Shown: piece after piece, positions 1 through 8,373 of the stretch
Layout of the letters: each line of letters starts with the position of its first letter
Position numbering within the stretch: the first letter of the stretch is position 1
Assembly (NCBI RefSeq): GCF_011064285.1
Contig: NZ_CP049331.1
Coordinates: 1,240,001 to 1,304,000 of the forward strand
DNA length: 64,000 nucleotides
Source: Vibrio ziniensis
Lineage (GTDB): Bacteria > Pseudomonadota > Gammaproteobacteria > Enterobacterales > Vibrionaceae
Direction: 5' to 3'
Made by a program: the position numbers and the translations under genes
Notes under the pieces: generated by a model
What the model was told of the DNA's origin: nothing
Databases searched by the model: none
The model's input: the letters and a program-made list of their open reading frames with translations, nothing else

Positions 1-335
1 CCAGCACCCGTTTCAGCGATGATTTCAGTTTTGCCCATGCGTTTGGCCAAAAGCGCCTGACCAAGAACTTGGTTGGTTTTATGCGCGCCACCGTGCAACA
101 GATCTTCACGCTTAAGGTACAGCTTGGTTTTTGTTCCTTTGGTGATGTTGCGCGTCAGTGTCAGAGCTGTAGGGCGCCCAGCATATTCCTGAAGCAGAGT
201 CATAAATTCTGAGCGGAAGCTTGGGTCTTCTTGTGCATCAATAAAAGCTTGTTCAAGCTGGTCGAGAGCCGGTACCAGAATTTGTGGTACGAATTGACCA
301 CCGTACTCTCCAAAATAGGCGTTAAGTTTTGCCAT
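1..335 (-). CDS. trpB: Tryptophan synthase beta chain (partial, N-terminal part)
   Basis: This is the N-terminal part of the PLP enzyme that condenses indole and serine to tryptophan; the rest lies beyond the window edge. The translation begins [18 protein letters not shown] and contains [17 protein letters not shown], in which the Lys of HKTN is the PLP-binding lysine of the family. It ends at the edge in an ETGAG segment. The start at 335 fits the known family N-terminus. It is the last gene visible in the trp operon, about 130 bp after trpCF, which is a wider gap than elsewhere in the operon and holds a short tandem repeat. trpA would be expected next, outside the window. Confidence 0.97.
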   Translation of the reverse strand, partial: MAKLNAYFGEYGGQFVPQILVPALDQLEQAFIDAQEDPSFRSEFMTLLQEYAGRPTALTLTRNITKGTKTKLYLKREDLLHGGAHKTNQVLGQALLAKRMGKTEIIAETGA

Positions 336-410
336 GTTAGTTATCCCTTCATTGCGAACTCCGATTGGTATTCGGAGTAACGATAATAGTCTGTCAAATG
401 GGCTCGTCGT

Positions 411-461
411 TGTTAAAAACGAACCATGGTTAAAAACAAGCCATGGTTAAAAACGAACCAT
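411..461. repeat. Three tandem 17-bp repeats between trpCF and trpB
   Basis: Three consecutive 17-base units occupy 411-427, 428-444 and 445-461. The units read TGTTAAAAACGAACCAT, GGTTAAAAACAAGCCAT and GGTTAAAAACGAACCAT. The second and third differ at two positions, and the first and third at one. They sit inside the transcribed trpCF-trpB spacer just after the trpCF stop. No function is evident; they may simply reflect slippage, or they may affect mRNA stability. Confidence 0.85.
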
Positions 462-466
462 GAAAA

Positions 467-1912
467 TTAGTAGTTTCTGATAGCGCTGAACGCTTGTTGC
501 AATTTTACGGCGTCTTTTTTTCCGGGTTCTATTTCAACACCAGAGTTGAGGTCTAACCCCATACACCCCAATGATGCCGCATGTTGTGCATTTTCAGCGG
601 ATAGTCCGCCCGCCAACATAAGGTTTGTAATAGTCGCACCTTTCAACAAAGACCAGTCAAAGGAGGTTCCTGTACCGCCACTTTGTGTACCCACTTTGGC
701 ATCAAGCAAATGGCGTTCAACATTGTTCTCTATGAACGTTGGCAATGTGTCAGTAACCCCGTACGCTTTCCATATCTCTACCTGTTTTGGTAGCGCAGCT
801 CTAAGTTCATCGATATACGTTTGTGACTCTTCACCATGCAGTTGAACTGCGTACAAGCCGAGTGCATTTGCAGTATCAGCCACTTCACCTACTGAGTGGT
901 TTTGGAAAACACCCACATATTGCAAAGGTGCACCAGCCATGGTTAAACGTGCCGCTTCGATATCAACATAACGCTTTGACTTAGAAACAAAAATCAGACC
1001 ACCGAAAACAGCCCCTGCTTGGTATGCTTTTACGGCATCATCAGGATGAGTCAGCCCACACACTTTGTTTTCACCCAGAACCACTTTACGGACAGCAAGC
1101 TCAAGATTTTCCTGCGCCATTAGCGCGCTACCGATGAGAAAACCATTTGCGTAGGGGGTTAAGTCACGCACTTGTTGATGGGTATAAATACCTGACTCCG
1201 AAATGACTATCGTGCCTTCTGGTAACAACGGAGCGAGTTCTTTCGTGCGGTTTAAATCGGTGGATAGGTCGCGTAAATTGCGATTATTAATTCCAATCAC
1301 TTTTGCTTTCAGAGCAATAGCACGGTGTATTTCTTCTTCATTACTCGTCTCAGTGAGAATGCCCATACCAAGTTCATGAGCAACTGCTGCGAGCTTTTTG
1401 TATTCTTCGTCTGTTAAAACAGAAAGCATCAGCAAAATGGCATCAGCGCCGTAATGACGTGCCAAATAAATCTGATAGGTGCTGATCATGAAGTCTTTGC
1501 ACAAAACAGGTTGTGTTACCTGTGAGCGAATACGTGGCAGAAACTCAAAGTTACCCTGAAAGTACTTTTCGTCAGTCAGAACCGAAATTGCATTCGCGTA
1601 TTGATTGTAAACAGAAGCGATGTAGTCCAAATCAAAGTGTTGGCGAATCAAGCCTTTTGATGGCGATGCTTTTTTGCATTCCAGAATGAAAGCTGTTTTT
1701 CCGTTATCCAGAGCGCTGTAAAAATCTCGGTCTGAAGCAGTCAACAAGTTTTTAAAGCTTTCAAGAGGTTGCTCTTTTTGGCGATCTTCAACCCAAACGA
1801 CTTTGTCTTTAACGATCTTCGCTAACACTTCCGCCATTTTAGTGTTTTCAACGGTAATGTGTTCAGAGAGTTGCTGTGCCTTTTCGCTATTCACTTGAGT
1901 GGCATTAGACAT
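467..1912 (-). CDS. trpCF: Bifunctional indole-3-glycerol phosphate synthase / phosphoribosylanthranilate isomerase
   Basis: This cytosolic enzyme catalyses two consecutive steps of tryptophan synthesis. The 481-residue length matches the fused enterobacterial/Vibrio form. The TrpC half covers roughly residues 26-275, with ECKKASPSKG (Glu78, Lys80, Ser-Pro-Ser-Lys 83-86), CKDF (Lys139), IGINNRNL (207-214) and SESG (238-241). The TrpF half follows from about 280, with KVCGLTHPDDA (Cys285 as general base) and GLDLNSGVE near the C-terminus. It starts 7 bp after the trpD stop in the same operon. The first about 25 residues are less conserved, so the start could lie at Met26, but the upstream ATG is well placed. 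Confidence 0.97.
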   Translation of the reverse strand: MSNATQVNSEKAQQLSEHITVENTKMAEVLAKIVKDKVVWVEDRQKEQPLESFKNLLTASDRDFYSALDNGKTAFILECKKASPSKGLIRQHFDLDYIASVYNQYANAISVLTDEKYFQGNFEFLPRIRSQVTQPVLCKDFMISTYQIYLARHYGADAILLMLSVLTDEEYKKLAAVAHELGMGILTETSNEEEIHRAIALKAKVIGINNRNLRDLSTDLNRTKELAPLLPEGTIVISESGIYTHQQVRDLTPYANGFLIGSALMAQENLELAVRKVVLGENKVCGLTHPDDAVKAYQAGAVFGGLIFVSKSKRYVDIEAARLTMAGAPLQYVGVFQNHSVGEVADTANALGLYAVQLHGEESQTYIDELRAALPKQVEIWKAYGVTDTLPTFIENNVERHLLDAKVGTQSGGTGTSFDWSLLKGATITNLMLAGGLSAENAQHAASLGCMGLDLNSGVEIEPGKKDAVKLQQAFSAIRNY

Positions 1913-1919
1913 GCTGACC

Positions 1920-2918
1920 TTAACCTCGCTTCGCTAATTGTTGAACTAATTCGTAAGCTTTACCTGAGTTCATAACGTCAATGGCTTGAGCCGCGTTCGC
2001 TTTTAAATCTTCTTTACCAAACAGGCGAAGAAGAAGCGCGACGTTGACAGCAACCGCAGCGATTTGTGCAGGCGTTCCTTTGCCATTGAGGATATCAGTG
2101 ATGATTGCGCGGTTTTCTTCAGGCTCACCGCCTTTGATCGCGTCAAGTGGGTAAGTCTCTAAGCCGAAATCTTGTGGTGTAAGCGTGTATTCCACGATCT
2201 TACCGTCTTTGATTTCTGCTACATGAGTTTCACCATGTACTGCCACTTCATCTAATCCTGAGCCATGAACTACAGCGGCTCTTTTTAGACCCATTTGTAA
2301 CATGGTTTCGGCGATAGGACGAACCAATTCTAAGCTATATACACCCATTAATTCGATGTTAGGTCTAGCAGGGTTAATCAGAGGGCCTAAAATGTTGAAA
2401 ATTGTGCGAGTTTTCATGGTTTGGCGAACGGGCATAGCGTGTCGAACACCACCGTGATATTGCGGTGCAAACAGGAAGGCTACGCCTAAATCATCCAGTG
2501 CTTTACGAGTATCACCTGCACTCATTGCTAGGTTGATACCGAATGAGTCCAAAAGATCGGAAGAGCCAGACTTGCTTGAAACGCCTCGGTTGCCATGCTT
2601 CGCTACTTTCACACCACATGCGGCTGCAACAAATGCAGAGGTAGTTGAAATATTGATGGTGTTTGAACCATCACCACCAGTTCCTACGATGTCTGCGAAA
2701 TCATAATCTGGGCGAGGGAAAGGATTGGCGTTTGCCAGCAAAGCTTTCGCAGCGCCTGCAATTTCATCGGGTGTTTCGCCTTTAATTTTTAAAGCAGTTA
2801 ACACCGCAGACATAAGAATAGGGTCCATTTCACCACGAATGATATGGTCGAATAGCTCTTGGCTTTCGCTTTGGGTTAATGACTGCTGTTCGTAAAGCTT
2901 GTTGATGATGTTTTGCAT
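1920..2918 (-). CDS. trpD: Anthranilate phosphoribosyltransferase
   Basis: This enzyme transfers phosphoribose from PRPP to anthranilate. It is 332 residues from the chosen ATG. Family motifs are GTGGDGSNT (residues 79-87, PRPP binding), KHGNRGVSS (107-115) and LGPLINPARP. The frame stays open upstream to 2945, but the ATG at 2918 is preceded by AGGAAAGGA and gives the usual N-terminus MQNIINKLYE, so it is preferred. Unlike in E. coli, trpG is a separate gene and not fused to trpD. Confidence 0.96.
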   Translation of the reverse strand: MQNIINKLYEQQSLTQSESQELFDHIIRGEMDPILMSAVLTALKIKGETPDEIAGAAKALLANANPFPRPDYDFADIVGTGGDGSNTINISTTSAFVAAACGVKVAKHGNRGVSSKSGSSDLLDSFGINLAMSAGDTRKALDDLGVAFLFAPQYHGGVRHAMPVRQTMKTRTIFNILGPLINPARPNIELMGVYSLELVRPIAETMLQMGLKRAAVVHGSGLDEVAVHGETHVAEIKDGKIVEYTLTPQDFGLETYPLDAIKGGEPEENRAIITDILNGKGTPAQIAAVAVNVALLLRLFGKEDLKANAAQAIDVMNSGKAYELVQQLAKRG

Positions 2919-2989
2919 GATTCTGTTCCTTTCCTTTATCGCCACTCTCTTTGAGGCTCTAGTTGTTTCGTTGAATGCGCTTGAGATGA

Positions 2990-3568
2990 TTAACTAAGAG
3001 CCCAATCAATAGCGTTTTCTAACAGTGTTGCTCCTTGCGTGGTCATGATGGATTCAGGATGAAATTGGAATCCGCAGACCTTGTCTTGTTCATGTACAAC
3101 AGACATCACTAAACCATCGACTTCAGCTGTGACGGTTAAGTCGTCTGTCACATGAGTTGCAACCAATGAGTGGTAACGAGCAATCGCAAGCGGAGATGGT
3201 AAACCTTGGTAAAGCGCGTGATTTTGATGCTCCATCATAGACACTTTACCGTGGACAATTTCACCTGCACCGGCAACAGTGCCGCCGTAAGCTTCCACGA
3301 TGGCTTGATGTCCAAGGCAAATTCCAATCATTGGCACTTTACCTTTAAGGCGTTTTAGTATTTCTGGCATTACACCTGCTTCAGAGGGTGCGCCCGGGCC
3401 GGGAGAAAGAACAATAACTGGCTGCTCTAAGGCTTCCACTGCATTTTGAATGGTGTCTGCCGCAATATGGTTACGGTAAATCGTGACCTTGTGACCCAAT
3501 GAACGGAACTGATCAACTAGGTTGTAGGTGAAAGAATCAAAGTTGTCGATGAATACGATATTCGCCAT
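2990..3568 (-). CDS. trpG: Anthranilate synthase component II (glutamine amidotransferase)
   Basis: This subunit supplies ammonia from glutamine to TrpE. It is a 192-residue class I glutamine amidotransferase with the nucleophile in GICLGHQA (Cys84), SPGPG at about 55-59 and the His-Glu pair in FQFHPES near residue 170. It starts with MANIVFIDNFDSF, typical for the family, behind an AGGAGG-type ribosome site. It lies 11 bp after trpE, consistent with coupled production of the two subunits. Confidence 0.97.
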   Translation of the reverse strand: MANIVFIDNFDSFTYNLVDQFRSLGHKVTIYRNHIAADTIQNAVEALEQPVIVLSPGPGAPSEAGVMPEILKRLKGKVPMIGICLGHQAIVEAYGGTVAGAGEIVHGKVSMMEHQNHALYQGLPSPLAIARYHSLVATHVTDDLTVTAEVDGLVMSVVHEQDKVCGFQFHPESIMTTQGATLLENAIDWALS

Positions 3569-3579
3569 GAGTGTTCCTC

Positions 3580-5157
3580 CTACTTATCTTTTTGCGCTTG
3601 GTGAGCGTGTTGAATGGCTGAAATAACGGCTTGAGCTTTACCGCGAGTTTCGTCTGCTTCCGCTTGTGGATCAGAATCGAAAACAACACCCGCACCCGCC
3701 TGCACTTGAGCAATACCATTCTCAACATAAGCAGATCGAATCACGATACAGGTGTCTAAATCACCCTCACCAGTCAGATAACCAACAGCACCACCGTAGC
3801 TGCCACGGCGCTCTTTCTCCACCGTACGAATCAGCTGCATCGCGCGAATTTTCGGTGCGCCAGTCAGTGTGCCCATGTTCATACAAGCTTGGTAAGCGTG
3901 CAGAGCATCTAAGTCCTGACGAAGCTGTCCAACAACGCGCGAAACCAAATGCATGACATGGCTATAACGGTCTACTTTAAGTAGGTCTGCGACATGGCGA
4001 GTACCCGCCTGAGCAATACGAGCAACGTCGTTACGCGCTAAATCAACCAACATCATGTGTTCCGCGTTTTCTTTTTTATCTAGACGCAGTTCAAGTTCGA
4101 TACGGCTGTCTAGGTCAAAATCGATGCTGCCATCTGCACGCTTGCCACGGCGACGAGTTCCAGCAATCGGGTAAATTTCAATCTGGTTGGTTTCTTTTTC
4201 GTACTTCAGTGCACTTTCCGGAGACGCACCAAACAGTGTGAATCGTTCATCCTGCATGTAGAACATGTATGGGCTTGGGTTGCTCTTCTTCAGTTGTTCA
4301 TATGCAGCCAGCGGTGACGGGCAAGGTAGAGTAAAACGACGTGATGGTACAACTTGGAAAATGTCACCTTTAACTACGTAGTCTTTTAAGTCTCTAACGA
4401 TATCGCAGAAATCTTCATCACTGATGTTGGTGTTCACCGCTACGTTTGCAATTTTGGTTGCTTCTGGCTGTAACTGAGGGATAGCCGCTTGTTCAGTGAT
4501 TACAGCAAGGCGATTGATTAGGGCCGTATGTGTTTGTGTAGTGCGAGAAAACGCCGTCGCTTGAAGTTGGCAAGTTTCTGTCTGGTGATCGACAACCATT
4601 AAGGTTTCGGCAACATAGAAAACGTAGTCAGGGCACTGATTGATTTGCTCTGCATCACCTAATGGTTCGAAGTTTGCGACCAAGTCGTACGCGAACAATC
4701 CACCAATGAAAATCGCGTGCTTATCTTGGTTGTTTAAGTCATAGCTGTGTTGTACTAGGCGTAGGGCATCAAATGAAGAGGCTTCTCTTAAACGAGAGTC
4801 TTCATCAAGGGTATCGCAAGGTGCTTCAAAGTTGAGTGTTAAAAGAGAGCCGTCGAGTGTTGCAGGAATGGCATCAACAATGTTTTGTTCTAGTGTGTTA
4901 ATCAGTTCTAAGCCGTTATCGGTTAAGGCTTGGAAAGTTACTGTATGGCCCAAACAGGTGATACGTACCGCTGCATCAATTAATAACAAACTTTTCAAGT
5001 TCTGCTTTGAATCAATTTCGGCAGATTCAAGTAATAAGCAGTCTGTTTTTCCTTCACACAATGCATGAAACAGAGCAGTGGGATCTTGCGTATAAGGGAT
5101 AGAAGTTTTAATCACTTCTAGCTGTGCAAGTTTTTTAATTTCAATGGCCTTGTTCAC
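3580..5157 (-). CDS. trpE: Anthranilate synthase component I
   Basis: TrpE converts chorismate and ammonia to anthranilate, the committed step. The 525-residue protein has the feedback tryptophan-binding element CLLLESAEIDSK near residues 35-47. The C-terminal chorismate-binding domain carries VPSRRF, IAGTRRRG, GTLTGAPKIRAM and GGAVGYL. It is the first structural gene of the operon, about 150 bp downstream of the leader peptide gene and attenuator. The LLLES motif suggests normal end-product inhibition. Confidence 0.97.
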   Translation of the reverse strand: MNKAIEIKKLAQLEVIKTSIPYTQDPTALFHALCEGKTDCLLLESAEIDSKQNLKSLLLIDAAVRITCLGHTVTFQALTDNGLELINTLEQNIVDAIPATLDGSLLTLNFEAPCDTLDEDSRLREASSFDALRLVQHSYDLNNQDKHAIFIGGLFAYDLVANFEPLGDAEQINQCPDYVFYVAETLMVVDHQTETCQLQATAFSRTTQTHTALINRLAVITEQAAIPQLQPEATKIANVAVNTNISDEDFCDIVRDLKDYVVKGDIFQVVPSRRFTLPCPSPLAAYEQLKKSNPSPYMFYMQDERFTLFGASPESALKYEKETNQIEIYPIAGTRRRGKRADGSIDFDLDSRIELELRLDKKENAEHMMLVDLARNDVARIAQAGTRHVADLLKVDRYSHVMHLVSRVVGQLRQDLDALHAYQACMNMGTLTGAPKIRAMQLIRTVEKERRGSYGGAVGYLTGEGDLDTCIVIRSAYVENGIAQVQAGAGVVFDSDPQAEADETRGKAQAVISAIQHAHQAQKDK

Positions 5158-5268
5158 AAGACCTCCTTATTAACTTTATGAATTCTTTGATAGTTGGTGT
5201 TAATTAATGCTTTTTTGAAATGCCAACCGTTTGATATACAACAGTCTGAGAAACCAACCGATAAAATA

Positions 5269-5291
5269 AAAGCCCGCTTGATGCGGGCTTT
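5269..5291 (-). terminator. trp attenuator terminator hairpin
   Basis: Arms AAAGCCCGC (5269-5277) and GCGGGCTTT (5283-5291) form a perfect 9-bp stem with a 5-base loop. On the minus strand they are followed by TATTTTAT. The hairpin lies 20 bp after the trpL stop and 112 bp before trpE, the position expected for a transcription attenuator read through when tryptophanyl-tRNA is scarce. Confidence 0.9.
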
Positions 5292-5310
5292 ATGAATGCT
5301 TTTCTTTAGA

Positions 5311-5427
5311 TTAGAAGTGCACGTCTGCCCGCCATGAATCTGACCACACGCGCCACCAATTAACATTAAGCTCAGCAGAAGCTGTGCTTAAATTAGAATA
5401 TGGGTTTGTGTTGATTTCTTGTAACAT
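5311..5427 (-). CDS. trpL: trp operon leader peptide
   Basis: This short frame encodes 38 residues beginning MLQEINTNPYS and ending NWWRVWSDSWRADVHF, with four Trp codons: a tandem pair and two more within eight codons. Ribosome stalling at these codons when charged tRNA-Trp is low would favour the antiterminator over the hairpin at 5269-5291. It lies 31 bp downstream of the TrpR operator. It is longer than the 14-residue E. coli leader. Function is inferred from position and Trp content. Confidence 0.93.
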   Translation of the reverse strand: MLQEINTNPYSNLSTASAELNVNWWRVWSDSWRADVHF

Positions 5428-5458
5428 AGCAAGCCTTAATTTGTGCTCTCGTATTTGT

Positions 5459-5492
5459 GTACTAGTAAACTAGTGCGAGAGGTGAAAGTCAA
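5459..5492 (-). promoter_or_regulatory. trp promoter with TrpR operator
   Basis: On the minus strand a -35 box TTGACT (5492-5487), a 17-base spacer and a -10 box TTTACT (5469-5464) are visible. The -10 box lies inside the near-palindrome GCACTAGTTTACTAGTAC (5476-5459), which carries the two CTAGT half-sites of the TrpR operator. This repeats the E. coli arrangement, in which the repressor covers the -10 region. Together with trpL it shows dual control by repression and attenuation. Confidence 0.9.
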
Positions 5493-5520
5493 GCCTTAAA
5501 AACAGGCAAAATAAAAAAAT

Positions 5521-6396
5521 ATGAAAATAGACTTACATAGTCACACGACAGCGTCTGATGGTCGCATGTCTCACGAACAACTTATTGAACGTGCTATCGG
5601 TTTTAATGTCGATGTTTTGGCGATTACTGACCATGACACGATTGAAGCTCTTGCTCCTGCGCGAGCTTATATAGAAGAGAAGCAGCATCCGATCACGCTG
5701 ATCAATGGCATCGAAATTTCGACAGTTTGGCAAAACAAAGACATCCACATTGTGGGCTTAAACATTGACCCAACGAATCCACAACTTGAATCGCTGATTG
5801 AACAGCAAAAGCAACATCGTGTTGAGCGAGCGGAGTTGATTGCGCATCGTTTGCAAAAATCGACTCGGGAAGGGGTTTTGGAAGAGGTGAAAGCCATCGC
5901 TGGTGATGCGCCAATCACTCGTGCGCATTTTGCAAAATGGCTGGTGGATGCGGGTTACGCGAAAAATCTTCAGCAAGTATTTAAGAAATTTTTAACGCGC
6001 GATAATCCAGGGTATGTGCCACCTAACTGGTGTTCAATGGCGGACGCGGTCAATGCGATTCATGCCGCTGGAGGTCAGGCGGTGCTTGCGCATCCGGGGC
6101 GATATGACTTGACGGCAAAGTGGCTTAAGCGCTTAATTACAGCGTTTGTCGAAGCTGGTGGTGACGCAATGGAAGTTGCTCAACCACAACAAGCGCCACA
6201 AGAAAGGCGCACTTTGGCTGATTATGCTATACAATACAATCTATTAGCTTCTCAAGGCAGTGACTTTCATTATCCGTCTCCGTGGATGGAGTTAGGTCGT
6301 AATTTGTGGCTGCCTTCTGGCGTGGAACCAGTCTGGAAAGACTGGGGAATCTCTTCCCAAGATAGAGTCGAGAGACTCAATAACGAGGACCTATAA
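5521..6396 (+). CDS. rnm: RNase AM / PHP-domain 5'-3' exoribonuclease
   Basis: This is a 291-residue PHP-family phosphoesterase (YciV/TrpH/Rnm). The start [15 protein letters not shown] gives the first HxH metal motif; AITDHDT, HPGRYDL and SQGSDFH supply the other metal ligands. The E. coli homologue trims 5' ends of rRNA and small RNAs and hydrolyses 3',5'-bisphosphonucleotides; that role is transferred from the family. It diverges from the trp promoter and its stop overlaps the yciO start (TAATG), so the two are probably translationally coupled. The visible ribosome site is weak, but the start is fixed by the conserved N-terminus. Confidence 0.95.
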   Translation: MKIDLHSHTTASDGRMSHEQLIERAIGFNVDVLAITDHDTIEALAPARAYIEEKQHPITLINGIEISTVWQNKDIHIVGLNIDPTNPQLESLIEQQKQHRVERAELIAHRLQKSTREGVLEEVKAIAGDAPITRAHFAKWLVDAGYAKNLQQVFKKFLTRDNPGYVPPNWCSMADAVNAIHAAGGQAVLAHPGRYDLTAKWLKRLITAFVEAGGDAMEVAQPQQAPQERRTLADYAIQYNLLASQGSDFHYPSPWMELGRNLWLPSGVEPVWKDWGISSQDRVERLNNEDL

Positions 6397-7016
6397 TGAG
6401 CCAGTTTTTTTATGTTCATCCAGAAAACCCACAAGCGCGTTTAATCAATCAAGCAGTTGCAATTATTCGTAACGGTGGCGTAGTGGTTTATCCAACCGAT
6501 TCCGGTTATGCGTTAGGCTGCCAGTTAGAAAATAAACAGGCACTTGAACGTATTTGTCAGATTCGTCGCTTAGACGACAAGCATAATTTCACGCTTTTGT
6601 GTCGCGATCTGTCTGAGATTTCTCTTTATGCTCGTGTTGATAATACAGCATTTCGTTTATTGAAAAATAACACTCCGGGACCATACACTTTTATTTTCAA
6701 AGGAACGAAAGAAGTACCTCGTCGCTTAATGAATCCTAAGCGTAAAACGATAGGTATCCGTGTCCCGAACAATAAAATTGCATTGGATCTTTTAGAAGCT
6801 CTGGGCGAACCTTTAATGTCGACATCGCTTATTCTTCCGGGCAAAGAGACGACAGAATCAGACCCAGAAGAAATTCGCGATCGCCTAGAACACGCGGTTG
6901 ATGTAATCCTAAATGGCGGATATTTAGGTGAACAGCCAACCACAGTGATTGATTTTAGTGAAGAAGAGCCACAAGTTGTTCGTGTAGGTGCAGGGGATCC
7001 AGTACCGTTTGAATAG
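6396..7016 (+). CDS. yciO: YciO-type Sua5/YrdC/TsaC family protein
   Basis: This 206-residue protein has the YrdC fold: GGVVVYPTDSGYALGC (ATP/threonine pocket), LCRDLSEIS, PGPYTFIFKG and KTIGIRVPNN. TsaC members make threonylcarbamoyl-AMP for the tRNA t6A modification. YciO is a related paralogue with a different and poorly defined role, so no reaction is assigned. It overlaps rnm by one base and lies 110 bp before rluB. Confidence 0.92.
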   Translation: MSQFFYVHPENPQARLINQAVAIIRNGGVVVYPTDSGYALGCQLENKQALERICQIRRLDDKHNFTLLCRDLSEISLYARVDNTAFRLLKNNTPGPYTFIFKGTKEVPRRLMNPKRKTIGIRVPNNKIALDLLEALGEPLMSTSLILPGKETTESDPEEIRDRLEHAVDVILNGGYLGEQPTTVIDFSEEEPQVVRVGAGDPVPFE

Positions 7017-7126
7017 CAGATAAATTGGATGATTTTGCCAGCGTAATCTGCGATACTACTCGACCGCGATTTTTAGGTCGCATATTTATATTTCGACGTC
7101 TGAGAAGACGACACAAAGGTAGATAA

Positions 7127-8167
7127 ATGAGCGAAAAGTTACAAAAGGTTTTAGCACGCGCCGGTCATGGTTCTCGTCGTGAGTTAGAAGCTCTGATTAG
7201 AGCTGGACGTGTTAGTGTTAATGGCAAGGTAGCTGCGTTGGGTGAGCGCTTAGAAGATGAAAGCGCAGTTGTACGTATTGACGGGCATACCGTATCTGCA
7301 AAAGCACAAGAAGAAGTTGTATGTCGCGTACTCGCGTATTACAAACCAGAAGGTGAGTTATGTACTCGTCATGACCCCGATGGTCGCCGTACGGTTTTTG
7401 ACCGTCTACCGAAAATTCGCGGCTCGCGCTGGATTTCAGTAGGTCGTTTGGATGCAAACACATCTGGTCTGCTTTTGTTTACCACTGATGGTGAACTAGC
7501 GAACCGTCTGATGCACCCGAGCCGTCAAGTTGAGCGTGAATATTTGGTACGTGTTTTCGGTGAAGTAACTGAAGATAAAGTTCGCAATCTTGTCCGCGGT
7601 GTACAGTTGGATGATGGTTTGGCACGTTTTGAAGACGTGGTTTACGCGGGTGGTGAAGGCATTAACCACACTTTCTATGTTGTAATCAATGAAGGTCGTA
7701 ACCGCGAAGTTCGCCGTCTTTGGGAATCTCAAGATACGACGGTAAGTCGTCTTAAACGTGTGCGTTATGGTGATATCTTCCTTGATAAGAAATTGCCTCG
7801 TGGTGGTTGGATGGAGCTCGATCTTAAGCAAGTAAACTACTTGCGTGAATTGGTTGAATTGCGCCCTGAAGACGAAACAATGTTGGACGAGTCGAAAGAC
7901 AATACCTCTCGCAAACGTGAACGTTCTCGTAGCCAGAAGATTCGTCGTGCAGTACGCCGCCATGAAGAGCGCGTAACAGCACCAGCACCGAAAGGTCGTC
8001 GTAAGCCAACAACGGCTACGAATAAATCATCTTCTGGTGAGCATGGCTCTCGTACAAAAGCTAGTACTGCTGGTAACGGACAGACGGCTGGTAAAGGTCA
8101 GGCGGGCGGTAAAGGCAGAACTGGTGGAAAGCCTGCGCCAAAGAGTACACCTCGTACTCGTAAATAG
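7127..8167 (+). CDS. rluB: 23S rRNA pseudouridine(2605) synthase
   Basis: RluB isomerises U2605 of 23S rRNA to pseudouridine. An S4 RNA-binding domain (about 1-60, [16 protein letters not shown]) precedes the catalytic domain with [14 protein letters not shown], in which Asp109 is the expected nucleophile, and [14 protein letters not shown]. The last about 100 residues form a basic tail rich in Lys, Arg, Gly, Ser and Thr with repeated GKGQ/GGKG units, probably disordered. It has an AAAGGT ribosome site 7 bases before ATG. Confidence 0.96.
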   Translation: MSEKLQKVLARAGHGSRRELEALIRAGRVSVNGKVAALGERLEDESAVVRIDGHTVSAKAQEEVVCRVLAYYKPEGELCTRHDPDGRRTVFDRLPKIRGSRWISVGRLDANTSGLLLFTTDGELANRLMHPSRQVEREYLVRVFGEVTEDKVRNLVRGVQLDDGLARFEDVVYAGGEGINHTFYVVINEGRNREVRRLWESQDTTVSRLKRVRYGDIFLDKKLPRGGWMELDLKQVNYLRELVELRPEDETMLDESKDNTSRKRERSRSQKIRRAVRRHEERVTAPAPKGRRKPTTATNKSSSGEHGSRTKASTAGNGQTAGKGQAGGKGRTGGKPAPKSTPRTRK

Positions 8168-8208
8168 TCCTTATCTAATAATGAGATAGTACTTTTCTAA
8201 TTTGAAAA

Positions 8209-8236
8209 ATCCCGAGCTTTGCTTGGGATTTTTTGT
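8209..8236 (+). terminator. rluB terminator
   Basis: The arms AATCCCGAGC and GCTTGGGATT (one G-T pair, 3-base loop) are followed by TTTTTG, about 40 bp after the rluB stop. Confidence 0.85.
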
Positions 8237-8299
8237 TTCTGAAGCCGGCATATTTTCGCTAGCTGGAGATGAGAATTGTAGTCGTACAATTTAGTTTGT

Positions 8300-8335
8300 C
8301 ACATAACCTCTACCAGTACTGGCAAAGGTTATGTG
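8300..8335. repeat. 36-bp near-perfect palindrome
   Basis: The left half CACATAACCTCTACCAGT and the right half ACTGGCAAAGGTTATGTG are complementary except at two positions, with essentially no loop. It lies between the convergent rluB and paeA genes. A shorter relative with the same core (ACCTCTGCCA and TGGCAGAGGT) occurs at 11010-11037. It may be a dispersed palindromic repeat or a bidirectional hairpin; there is no adjacent T-run. Confidence 0.8.
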
Positions 8336-8373
8336 AATCGCTTATCGCGAAGACACCTCTGCCTCAATATTCG

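Noticed and set aside
5154..5366. 70-codon frame on the minus strand overlapping trpL
   Set aside because: Covers the attenuator and trpL in another frame; the Trp-rich leader explains the region.
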